Below are positions 1 through 5,152 of a stretch of DNA of 5,152 bases, piece by piece; positions within the stretch are counted from its first letter, which is position 1; every line of letters begins with the position of its first letter. The position numbers and the translations under genes were made by a program. Source of the stretch: Trueperaceae bacterium (GTDB lineage: Bacteria; Deinococcota; Deinococci; Deinococcales; Trueperaceae); NCBI GenBank assembly GCA_007121175.1, contig SKMG01000005.1, forward strand, positions 1 through 5,152, given 5' to 3'. The notes under the pieces are model-generated. The model worked only from the letters and a program-made list of their open reading frames with translations, searched no databases and was not told where the DNA came from.

Positions 1-113
1 CGAATGCGCTCCGAGCGTTCAGCACCGACGCGCACGGTACCGTTGAGATAGTGCGAAACGGTACCGACCGACACGCCGGCGGCGCGGGCAACGTCTTTGA
101 TGGTCGGGGCCAT
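1..113 (-). CDS. LacI-family transcriptional regulator, N-terminal part (cut by window edge)
   Basis: This is the first 37 codons of a LacI/GalR-family repressor; the rest lies beyond position 1. The protein begins MAPTIKDVARAAGVSVGTVS and continues HYLNGTVRVGAERSERI. That is the classic LacI headpiece: helix-turn-helix at about residues 4-23, then the YLNG turn leading to helix 3. The sensor domain is missing, so the effector cannot be read. The recognition helix carries V-G at the two specificity positions and His in the TVSH motif; His at this place also occurs in PurR. The chosen ATG gives the usual M-x-P-T-I-K-D-V start. An in-frame ATG seven codons upstream (134-132) is possible, and neither start has a well-placed Shine-Dalgarno. 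The gene follows araA on the same strand with its own apparent promoter, so it is most likely the local, self-regulating repressor of the sugar genes. Family assignment is very secure; the target is inferred. Confidence 0.93.
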   Translation of the reverse strand, partial: MAPTIKDVARAAGVSVGTVSHYLNGTVRVGAERSERI

Positions 114-129
114 GAGAACGTACGGTCTC
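114..129. repeat. Imperfect 16-bp palindrome directly upstream of the regulator start
   Basis: The plus strand reads GAGAACGTACGGTCTC; seven of the eight base pairs are symmetric, with one mismatch (118/125). It abuts the repressor ATG at 113. It could be a second operator, or a small mRNA hairpin (GAGA/UCUC stem) over the place where a Shine-Dalgarno would lie. Its centre is TA, whereas LacI-family operators usually have a central CG, so a role as operator is uncertain. Chance occurrence cannot be excluded. Confidence 0.35.
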
Positions 130-196
130 TCCATCGCAGCTTCGTGGCGGTACTCTGTCGAGCGAGTGACGCCTGTGGTCCAGCGCGGATGGCAAG

Positions 197-225
197 ACTC
201 TAGCACAGCTTCTGAATCGTTTCAA
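197..225 (-). promoter_or_regulatory. Sigma70-type promoter of the LacI-family gene
   Basis: On the minus strand a -35 box TTGAAA (225-220, five of six matches to consensus) is separated by exactly 17 nt from a -10 box TAGAGT (202-197, four of six). The -10 is preceded by TGC, which makes an extended -10 element. Transcription would start near position 190 and give a leader of roughly 75 nt before the ATG at 113. The stretch is also less GC-rich than its surroundings. The spacing and position in a real intergenic gap make this the best promoter in the window; the start site is predicted, not measured. Confidence 0.7.
213..224. promoter_or_regulatory. Probable LacI-family operator overlapping the -35 box
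   Basis: The plus strand reads TGAATCGTTTCA, which is palindromic in five of six base pairs (the ideal form would be TGAAACGTTTCA) with a central CG at 218/219. LacI-family dimers typically bind such short palindromes, with hinge-helix leucines inserted at the central CpG step. The site covers most of the -35 hexamer (220-225), so bound repressor would block RNA polymerase. The regulator encoded 100 bp downstream is the natural ligand, giving negative autoregulation. Symmetry and position are seen; the binding protein is inferred. Confidence 0.55.
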
Positions 226-228
226 GTG

Positions 229-265
229 GGCCAGCGAGCCGCACCTCCGGCGGCACGATCCGGCC
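229..265 (-). terminator. Possible hairpin terminator after araA, without U-tract
   Basis: Immediately after the araA stop the minus strand can fold into a two-part hairpin. An outer stem pairs GGCCGG (265-260) with CTGGCC (234-229), including one G-U pair. An inner stem pairs GCCGC (254-250) with GCGGC (242-238) around a 7-nt loop. No run of U follows, so it is not a canonical intrinsic terminator. It may instead be an inefficient terminator or a 3' end stabiliser. It lies just upstream of the regulator promoter, a sensible place to separate the two units. Confidence 0.35.
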
Positions 266-1777
266 TCAGCGTCGGCGCAGCCCCTCGTCGAGGGCGTAGT
301 ACAGCTCGCCGGCGCGGAGATCGTGCTTGAAGCGCCGGAGCGAGGTACCGTGATCGATCACGACGAGCTCGACCCCCGCGATCTCGGCGAAGTCTTCGAC
401 GTGTTCGGTCGTGAGGTCGAGGCTGAAGGCGGTGTGATGCGCGCCGCCGGCGTACAGCCAGGCGGCGCTGGCGGTCTCGAAGTCGGGCCGGCACGTCCAG
501 ACGGCCCGGGCGACCGGCAGCGCCGGCAGCTCGGGATGGTCGACCGAGTCGACCTCACCCACGAGTAGCCGGAAGCGATTGCCGAGGTCGATCAGCGAGA
601 CGTTGACGGCGGGTCCGGTCTTGGCATCGAACACCAGGCGCAGCGGGTCCTCCTTGCCGCCGATGCCGAGCGGGTGGATCTCGAGCCTCGGCTTCCCGGC
701 CGCGATCGACGGGCAGATCTCGAGCATGTGCGACCCGAGCACCTGCGGCCCCTCGGGAGCCAGGTGGTAGGTGTAGTCCTCCATGAAGGAGGTGCCGTTG
801 GGTAGCCCAGCGGCCATCACCTTCAGCGCTCGCACCAGCGCCGCGGTCTTCCAGTCGCCCTCGCCGCCGAAACCGTAGCCATCGGCCATCAGGCGCTGCA
901 CGGCGAGGCCGGGCAGCTGCCGCAGCCCGTGGAGCACCTCGAAGGAGGTGGTGAAGCCCTTGAAGCCGCCCTCCTCGAGGAACGAGCGCAGCCCCAGCTC
1001 GAGCCGGGCGCCGTAGCGCAGGTCGCCCTCACGCGCGTGCCCCGCGCGCAGCTCCGGGGCGACCTCGTACTCCTCCTCGTAGCGCTCCAGCAGCTCAGCG
1101 ACCTCGCTCTCTGGGACGGCCTCGACGCGCTCTACCAGGTCGCCGACCCCGTAGCCGTTGACGGCGAAACCGAAGCGCAGCTGGGCCGCGACCTTGTCGC
1201 CCTCGGTGACGGCCACCTCGCGCATGTTGTCGCCGAAGCGCGCGAACTTGGCCCCCTGCAGGTCGTGCCAGGCGCGGATCGCCCGACCCCACGCGCCAAG
1301 CCGCGCCTGGACCGGCGGGTCGGACCAGTGCCCGACCACGACCTTGCGGCCTAGGCGCATCCGCGTATGCAGGAAGCCGGCCTCGCGGTCGCCGTGGGCG
1401 GCCTGGTTGAGGTTCATGAAGTCCATGTCGATGGCAGACCACGGGAGCTCGCGGTTGAACTGGGTGTGGAGGTGGCAAAAGGGCTTGCGCAGCGCGGCGA
1501 GGCCGCCGATCCACATGCGCGCGGGCGAGAAGGTATGCATCCATAAGATCAGGCCCGCGCACACTGGATCGGCGTTGGCCTCGAGGCAGAGGCGCTCGAT
1601 CTCGTCGCCCGTGGTCAGCACGCCCCGGAAGTCGACCGGCAGCGGCAGCGCTTCGGCGGCGTCGAGCGCCTCGGCGATGTACCGAGCGTTGGCGGCCACC
1701 TGCTCGAGGGGGCCGGGGCCGTAGAGGTGCTGAGAGCCACAGCAGAACCAGATCTGGGCCGGCGCCAGCCCCTTCAC
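266..1777 (-). CDS. araA: L-arabinose isomerase
   Basis: This cytoplasmic enzyme interconverts L-arabinose and L-ribulose (EC 5.3.1.4) using a divalent metal, usually Mn2+; many family members also convert D-galactose to D-tagatose. The 503-residue protein matches AraA along its whole length (E. coli about 500). Landmarks are GSQHLYGP (about 14-21), [10 protein letters not shown] (81-90), [10 protein letters not shown] (104-113), [10 protein letters not shown] (116-125), [10 protein letters not shown] (182-191) and [10 protein letters not shown] (305-314). The metal ligands are present: Glu306 in GEGDWK, Glu333 in FMEDYTYH, His350 in GSHMLE, and the His447-His448 pair in GGAHHTAF. The GTG start at 1777-1775 was chosen because AGGGA lies 6 nt upstream and because it puts the first three ligands at E. 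coli numbering. A GTG at 1837-1835 would add 20 residues but has no ribosome site. Two cysteines (FCCGSQ) precede the first motif. The gene follows the FGGY kinase after a long gap. No frameshift or missing residue is seen. Confidence 0.97.
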   Translation of the reverse strand: MKGLAPAQIWFCCGSQHLYGPGPLEQVAANARYIAEALDAAEALPLPVDFRGVLTTGDEIERLCLEANADPVCAGLILWMHTFSPARMWIGGLAALRKPFCHLHTQFNRELPWSAIDMDFMNLNQAAHGDREAGFLHTRMRLGRKVVVGHWSDPPVQARLGAWGRAIRAWHDLQGAKFARFGDNMREVAVTEGDKVAAQLRFGFAVNGYGVGDLVERVEAVPESEVAELLERYEEEYEVAPELRAGHAREGDLRYGARLELGLRSFLEEGGFKGFTTSFEVLHGLRQLPGLAVQRLMADGYGFGGEGDWKTAALVRALKVMAAGLPNGTSFMEDYTYHLAPEGPQVLGSHMLEICPSIAAGKPRLEIHPLGIGGKEDPLRLVFDAKTGPAVNVSLIDLGNRFRLLVGEVDSVDHPELPALPVARAVWTCRPDFETASAAWLYAGGAHHTAFSLDLTTEHVEDFAEIAGVELVVIDHGTSLRRFKHDLRAGELYYALDEGLRRR

Positions 1778-1994
1778 GACGCGTCCCTGCCCGGGCACTG
1801 ACGGCGCACCCACCCAGCCGGCGACATCGCCCGCCACTGAGCCGTGAACGAGACGTCGCTCGCTACCGTCATCGCGCCTGCTCGGAGACGCCGGGTTTCT
1901 CGTCCGGGTTCGGTTCCAATGTCAACCGGGTGCATGCTCTCTATCGCCTCCTCGGCCGCCCTCTGGACGAGCCGCGCTCGCGCCTCGCTCTGCC
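1778..1994 (-). other. Spacer between FGGY kinase and araA, no convincing gene
   Basis: These 217 nt separate two co-directional genes and are unusually long for this compact operon. A small hairpin (CGAGC/GCTCG, 1968-1980, 3-nt loop) follows the kinase stop but has no U-tract. A TTGACA hexamer occurs on the minus strand at 1925-1920 without a good -10 at 16-18 nt, so an araA promoter here is only a possibility. CCGGGT occurs three times on the plus strand (1891, 1904, 1926). A 53-codon minus-strand ORF (1935-1774) ends in a GTGA overlap with the araA start, but its protein resembles nothing I know and its third-position GC is lower than in the real genes. I call the region non-coding, possibly holding an internal promoter or a processing site. 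Confidence 0.5.
1784..1788 (-). promoter_or_regulatory. Ribosome binding site deciding the araA start
   Basis: AGGGA on the minus strand lies 6 nt before the GTG at 1777-1775. The longer alternative GTG at 1837-1835 has no purine-rich site in front of it. Confidence 0.6.
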
Positions 1995-3569
1995 TCAGAT
2001 CGCGCCCGCAGCCGTAGCCGCCATCGCGGCGAAGCGCTCGCGCAAGTCTTCGTAGGCGCCGACGTAGTGGGGGTAGATGCGTGAGTAGGTAGCGTTGGCT
2101 TCCGGGTTCGGCTCGAAGCGGCTGTAGAGCGCGGCAGACTCGACCCAGGAGGCGATGCCGGACTCGTCGGCGAGGCCAACGCCGAGGGCCGCCAACATGG
2201 CATCGCCGTAGGCGGCTTCTCCCCCGCTGTCCGCGGCCAGCACCGGGTACCCGGTCACGTCCGCGATGATCTGCGTCCACAGCTTGGACTTCGCGACACC
2301 GCCTACCAAGCGGAGCTCGTCGTCGAGCGGGTAGCCGGCGGCGAGTCCGGCCTCGATGTTGTGCCGCAGCGCAAAGGCGACGCCCTCGAGGCACGCGCGA
2401 TAGAGGTGCGCGCGGCTGTGGTGCAGCGTCAGACCAATGAGCGTCCCGCGAGCATGCACGTCCCAGATCGGACTACGCTCGCCCATCAAGTACGGGAGCA
2501 GCAGCAGCCCATCCGATCCAGGCGGCAGGCCTGCCGCGCGCTGATCGAACTGCGCGTAGGCGTTGAGGTTGGCGGCCCCGCGGGTCCAGTCCTCGACCGC
2601 GCGCTCGACGCCGCCGAGCTCGTCCCGGAACCACTTCACGACGGCGCCAGCGGTGGCCGAGCCGCCGAAGGTGTAGGTGTTGGTCTCAGGGTGCAGCACG
2701 TACGGCATGCTGACCAGACCCGCCTCGCGCGGCACCTGCTGGTGGATGAAGCCCCAACACGTCGAGGTGCCCATCATGGCGACGTGCTGGCCGGCCTCGA
2801 ACACGCTCGCGCTCAGCGTCGCCATCGGCGCGTCGACGCCGCCGGCGCAGATCGGCATGCCCTGCGGCAGCCCGGTGAGCGCCGCGCCTTCGGCATGCAG
2901 CGACCCCACCACGTCGGCGGAGGCCACGAGGCGCTCGGGGAACAGGCGCGGGGGGATGCCGAGTCGCTCGGCCATGCTCGCTGACCAGCTGCGCTCGGCC
3001 ATGTCGTAGACCCCGCCGATGTTCGCCGCCGACGAGTGATCCACGGCGATCTCGCCGGTGAGCCGGTACACCGCGTACGCGTTGGGCGGAAGCAGGTAAT
3101 GGGTGCGCTCCCAGACCTCGGGCTCGTTACGCTTGAGCCAGAGGATCTTGGTGAAGCCGTAGTACGAGTCCACGCCGTTGCCGGTGACACGAACGAGCTC
3201 GTCGAGCGGAACCTCTCGCTTGACCCAGTCGGTCTCCTCCAACGCGCGCCGGTCCATCCAGATCAGGCACGGACGCAGCGGCTTCATGTCCGCGTCCACC
3301 GGAATGCCGGAACCGCCGTAGAGGCTCGAGATCGACATCGCCCGCACCCGCCGCGCCTCGCCACCCGCGCGCTCGAGCGCGCCGCGCACGGCTTCCACGA
3401 GACCCTCGAGCCACACCTCCGGCCACTGCTCGGCCCACAACGGCCGCGGCGCGAGCACCCCATACTCACTCGAGTGCTCGGCGATGACCTCGCCGCGGTC
3501 GTTCGTGATGACGGCCTTGGCACTCGAGGTGCCTATGTCGACGCCAACTACCAGATCGCGCTCGTTCAT
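1995..3569 (-). CDS. FGGY-family carbohydrate kinase, probable ketopentose kinase
   Basis: This cytoplasmic ATP-dependent sugar kinase has 524 residues, within the FGGY range (about 480-560). The N-terminal phosphate-binding loop is VGVDIGTSSAK (about 8-18). WMDRR lies at 104-108 and a near match to FGGY signature 1, GFTKILWLKRN, at 138-148. The catalytic base is probably Asp246 in GGVDAP. The C-terminal domain has MMGTSTCWG (265-273), LPYLMGERSPIWD (358-370), a near match to signature 2, GLTLHHSRAHLYRACLEG (379-396), GGVAKSKLWTQIIADVTG (423-440) and GGEAAYGDAMLA (449-460). Where xylulokinases carry a QMHG substrate motif, this protein has SLYGGSG (82-88). It is therefore neither a typical XylB nor a typical AraB. 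Being next to araA, the likeliest substrate is L-ribulose, making it a stand-in for AraB; D-xylulose, D-tagatose or another ketose remain possible. The ATG at 3569 was chosen over a GTG at 3608 because GAGGAG lies 6 nt before it. Confidence 0.9.
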   Translation of the reverse strand: MNERDLVVGVDIGTSSAKAVITNDRGEVIAEHSSEYGVLAPRPLWAEQWPEVWLEGLVEAVRGALERAGGEARRVRAMSISSLYGGSGIPVDADMKPLRPCLIWMDRRALEETDWVKREVPLDELVRVTGNGVDSYYGFTKILWLKRNEPEVWERTHYLLPPNAYAVYRLTGEIAVDHSSAANIGGVYDMAERSWSASMAERLGIPPRLFPERLVASADVVGSLHAEGAALTGLPQGMPICAGGVDAPMATLSASVFEAGQHVAMMGTSTCWGFIHQQVPREAGLVSMPYVLHPETNTYTFGGSATAGAVVKWFRDELGGVERAVEDWTRGAANLNAYAQFDQRAAGLPPGSDGLLLLPYLMGERSPIWDVHARGTLIGLTLHHSRAHLYRACLEGVAFALRHNIEAGLAAGYPLDDELRLVGGVAKSKLWTQIIADVTGYPVLAADSGGEAAYGDAMLAALGVGLADESGIASWVESAALYSRFEPNPEANATYSRIYPHYVGAYEDLRERFAAMAATAAGAI

Positions 3570-3575
3570 GTTTCT

Positions 3576-3581
3576 CTCCTC
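3576..3581 (-). promoter_or_regulatory. Ribosome binding site of the FGGY kinase
   Basis: GAGGAG on the minus strand lies 6 nt before the ATG at 3569-3567. It fixes the kinase start 13 codons inside the longest open frame. The 61-nt gap to the GH4 stop (3570-3630) contains no other visible signal. Confidence 0.75.
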
Positions 3582-3630
3582 ACCGACCAGGATGATTGTG
3601 ACACCCACGGCCCTCGCCGAGGCCGCCGCG

Positions 3631-4959
3631 TCAGAACTGCGGCAGCCACTGCCGCTGCTGCTCGAGCAGCTCGTCGACCATCGCGTGGATCTGCCCCAGC
3701 GTGCAGACCGCCGCGGTGAGCGGGTCGAGCGCGACCGCGTGATGCACGGCCTCGGTGTCGCCCGAGAGGGCCGCCTCGACGATGAGCTCTTGGACGTTGA
3801 CGTTGGTGCGGTTCAGCGCTGCGAGCTGCGGTGGCAACGAACCGACGACGGTGGGCTGGATGCCGTTCGCGTCGACCAGGCAGGGGACCTCGACGCAGCA
3901 GTCCTCGGGCAGGTTGGCGATGGCTCCACGGTTCGGCACGTTGCCGTTGACCCTGATCGGCGCGTGCGTCTCGATCGCCTCGATGATGTACGAGCCGTAC
4001 TCGTGCGTGCGCTCCGTCGGCAGCGGCGTCGAGCCTGAGATCAGGTCGTCGATCTCGCGCTGCGATGCATCCAACCGCGCCAGGCAGTGCTCCAGGTAGC
4101 CGCCGCTGCGGCCCAGGCCGAACCAGCTGTTGACCGGATCGCTGAAGCGCGGCACCAGCTCCTCGTCGACCATACGGCGGCTCTTGCGCCAGTACGGCAG
4201 GTACTCGCTGGCGTGCCCACTCGACTCGGTCACGAAGTAGCCGAAGCTCCGCATCATGTCGATGCGTACGGGCTCCTCGGCCTCAGCCTCTCGCCGCTCG
4301 ATCGCCTCCCAGATGCGCGGGTAGAGGTCCTCGGCGCCTCTCCGGAACTCCAGGAAGAAGGCCTGGTGGTTGATGCCGGCGCAGCGGTAGACCACGTCGT
4401 CGATGGAGACGCCGATCCAGCGGGCCAGCATCTCGCTGGTGCCCTGCACGCTGTGGCACAGGCCCACGTGGGGCCGGCCGGTGGCGGCGTCAACCGCCCA
4501 GCAGTTCGCCGCCATGGGGTTGACGTAGTTGAGCAACAGGGCGTCAGGCGCGAGCTCGTCGAGCTCGTCGCAGAGCTCGAGCAGCACCGGGATGGTGCGC
4601 AGCGAGCGGAAGACGCCGCCCGGCCCGAGGGTGTCGCCGACGCACTGCTCGACGCCGTACTTGCGGGGGATCGCGATGTCGAGCTCATACGCCTCGAGCC
4701 CGCCCTGCTGGAAGGTGGTGACGACGAAGTCGGCGCCGCGCACGGCCTCGCGCCGATCGGTGGTGGCTTCGACCTTGGCGTCGAGCCCGCGTCCGTCGAT
4801 GAGCGCCTGTACCAGCGCCCGCGCCTGGGCGAGTCGGCCCTCGTCGATGTCCATCAGGGCGATGGTGCTGTGCTCCAGGGCCGGAGCGAGCAGGATGTCG
4901 CTGCAGAGGTTCCGGGTGAACACGGCGCTGCCGGCGCCGATCAGGGCGATCTTAGGCAT
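3631..4959 (-). CDS. melA: GH4 family alpha-galactosidase (MelA-like)
   Basis: Family GH4 enzymes cleave glycosides by a redox-elimination mechanism that needs NAD+ and Mn2+: C3 is oxidised, the aglycone eliminated and the sugar restored. The 442-residue protein resembles E. coli MelA (about 450) end to end. It has the Rossmann NAD loop IGAGSAVFTRN (about 7-17), the nucleotide-binding acid pair MDID (36-39), DTLGPGG (109-115), NYVNPM (144-149), CHSVQG (168-173) and CAGINH (193-198). Cys168 and His198 are the expected Mn2+ ligands. CHSV is the variant linked to alpha-galactosidase, as opposed to CHEV (alpha-glucosidase) and CDMP (6-phospho-alpha-glucosidase). TESSGHASEYLPY (244-256) and VDANGIQPT (362-370) complete the match. 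There is no signal peptide, so the enzyme is cytoplasmic. The ATG at 4959 has GAGGAG 5 nt upstream and starts directly at the Rossmann fold; an upstream frame extension is an arginine-rich artefact. It follows a paralogue and precedes the kinase. Substrate in this context may be a beta-L-arabinopyranoside (inference). Confidence 0.94.
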   Translation of the reverse strand: MPKIALIGAGSAVFTRNLCSDILLAPALEHSTIALMDIDEGRLAQARALVQALIDGRGLDAKVEATTDRREAVRGADFVVTTFQQGGLEAYELDIAIPRKYGVEQCVGDTLGPGGVFRSLRTIPVLLELCDELDELAPDALLLNYVNPMAANCWAVDAATGRPHVGLCHSVQGTSEMLARWIGVSIDDVVYRCAGINHQAFFLEFRRGAEDLYPRIWEAIERREAEAEEPVRIDMMRSFGYFVTESSGHASEYLPYWRKSRRMVDEELVPRFSDPVNSWFGLGRSGGYLEHCLARLDASQREIDDLISGSTPLPTERTHEYGSYIIEAIETHAPIRVNGNVPNRGAIANLPEDCCVEVPCLVDANGIQPTVVGSLPPQLAALNRTNVNVQELIVEAALSGDTEAVHHAVALDPLTAAVCTLGQIHAMVDELLEQQRQWLPQF

Positions 4960-5152
4960 GCTCGCTCCTCGCCGCCGCGCCGCGGCCGGTCGCATCTGCG
5001 TAGTCGGGCAACCACGCACCGTGCGCCTCGATGAGGTCGTCGACCAGCGACCAGATGCTGTCCAAGTCGAGCTCGGCCGCGGTGTGCGGATCGAGCATCG
5101 CGGCGTGGTAGATGTGTTCGCGCTTGCCCGTCAGCGCGGCCTCGACGGTGAG
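4952..5152 (-). CDS. Second GH4 alpha-galactosidase-like protein, C-terminal end (cut by window edge)
   Basis: The minus strand is open in one frame from the right edge to a TAA at 4954-4952, giving 66 residues with no start in the window. The segment LTVEAALTGKREHIYHAA, followed by MLDPHTAA and, near the end, VDDLIEAHGAWLP, aligns without gaps to the C-terminus of the neighbouring GH4 protein: 25 of 49 positions identical by eye. It is even closer to the tail of E. coli MelA as I recall it (YHAAMMDPHTAA). A 17-residue Ala/Arg-rich tail follows the family end. It is thus the upstream paralogue in a GH4 tandem, with its catalytic part outside the window. Its last 8 nt overlap the start of the downstream GH4 gene, so the two are almost certainly co-transcribed and translationally coupled. 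Exact substrate cannot be judged from the tail. Confidence 0.88.
   Translation of the reverse strand, partial: LTVEAALTGKREHIYHAAMLDPHTAAELDLDSIWSLVDDLIEAHGAWLPDYADATGRGAAARSEHA
4965..4970 (-). promoter_or_regulatory. Ribosome binding site of the complete GH4 gene
   Basis: GAGGAG on the minus strand lies 5 nt before the ATG at 4959-4957 and is embedded in the last codons of the upstream GH4 gene. It supports the chosen start and the coupling of the two genes. Confidence 0.75.

Noticed and set aside
34..66. Repeated ACGGTACCG (34-42 and 58-66), one copy in a perfect 10-bp palindrome
   Set aside because: Both copies encode Gly-Thr-Val in the conserved LacI headpiece, so the repetition is explained by the protein sequence.
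1778..1837. N-terminal 20-residue extension of AraA from the GTG at 1837
   Set aside because: No Shine-Dalgarno precedes it, and the shorter start has AGGGA at the right distance and restores E. coli residue numbering of the metal ligands.
1774..2394. Minus-strand open frame of 206 codons overlapping the kinase 3' end and the spacer
   Set aside because: Most of it is an out-of-frame reading of the kinase and is extremely Arg-rich. Only the last 53 codons lie in the spacer and these are discussed separately.
2361..2984. Plus-strand open frame of 207 codons inside the kinase gene
   Set aside because: Antisense shadow of conserved kinase motifs; compositionally biased translation.
3036..3719. 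Plus-strand open frame of 227 codons opposite the kinase
   Set aside because: Antisense shadow of the FGGY kinase and its upstream spacer; Arg/His-rich translation without a family match, no ribosome site seen.
4960..5019. N-terminal extension of the complete GH4 protein beyond the ATG at 4959
   Set aside because: It reads the upstream paralogue's coding end in another frame, is Arg-rich, and the ATG at 4959 has a strong GAGGAG and begins directly at the Rossmann fold.
4087..5034. Plus-strand open frame of 315 codons opposite the GH4 gene
   Set aside because: It is antisense to a clearly conserved GH4 protein; its translation is rich in Ala, Val, Glu, Arg with no recognisable motif, and long antisense frames are common in high-GC genes.
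1..5152. tRNA, rRNA, CRISPR, insertion sequence, toxin-antitoxin or phage-defence genes
   Set aside because: No repeat array, terminal inverted repeat, transposase motif or structured RNA pattern was seen; nearly the whole window is filled by recognised sugar-metabolism genes.

Overview
The window looks like part of a sugar-utilisation operon from a bacterium with high-GC DNA. All recognisable genes lie on the minus strand, so the operon reads from the right edge to the left edge. Codon third positions are mostly G or C, starts include GTG, and Shine-Dalgarno sites are purine-rich GAGGAG or AGGGA types. A LacI-family regulator combined with an intracellular NAD-dependent GH4 glycosidase fits a high-GC soil bacterium. 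An actinobacterium is my first guess, but Chloroflexota and other high-GC phyla are not excluded. No rRNA or other taxonomic marker is present.

Layout in transcription order. (1) 5152-4952: the last 66 codons of a GH4 alpha-galactosidase-like protein, cut by the right edge. (2) 4959-3631: a complete second GH4 protein of the MelA type with the CHSV motif; its ATG overlaps the stop of the first by 8 nt. (3) 3569-1995: a complete FGGY-family sugar kinase of uncertain substrate. (4) 1994-1778: a 217-nt spacer without a convincing gene. (5) 1777-266: a complete L-arabinose isomerase, araA, with all four metal ligands. (6) 265-114: an intergenic region with a possible hairpin after araA, a good sigma70-type promoter, and an imperfect CG-centred palindrome across its -35 box. 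(7) 113-1: the N-terminal DNA-binding end of a LacI-family repressor, cut by the left edge.

The likely logic is this. A glycoside is imported by a transporter outside the window and cleaved in the cytoplasm by the two GH4 enzymes. The released sugar is isomerised by AraA to a ketose and phosphorylated by the FGGY kinase. L-arabinose to L-ribulose to L-ribulose-5-phosphate is the obvious reading. Pairing arabinose isomerase with alpha-galactosidase-type GH4 enzymes suggests either beta-L-arabinopyranosides as substrate (the pentose analogue of alpha-galactosides) or a galactose-to-tagatose route. An araD-type epimerase and a transporter are not in the window. The LacI-family protein probably represses its own promoter and perhaps the operon promoter upstream of the right edge.

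I found no mobile element, CRISPR array, tRNA, rRNA or unknown multi-gene system. The genes are of known families; what deserves a second look is the gene combination, the GH4 tandem, the kinase subgroup and the regulatory sites next to the repressor gene.
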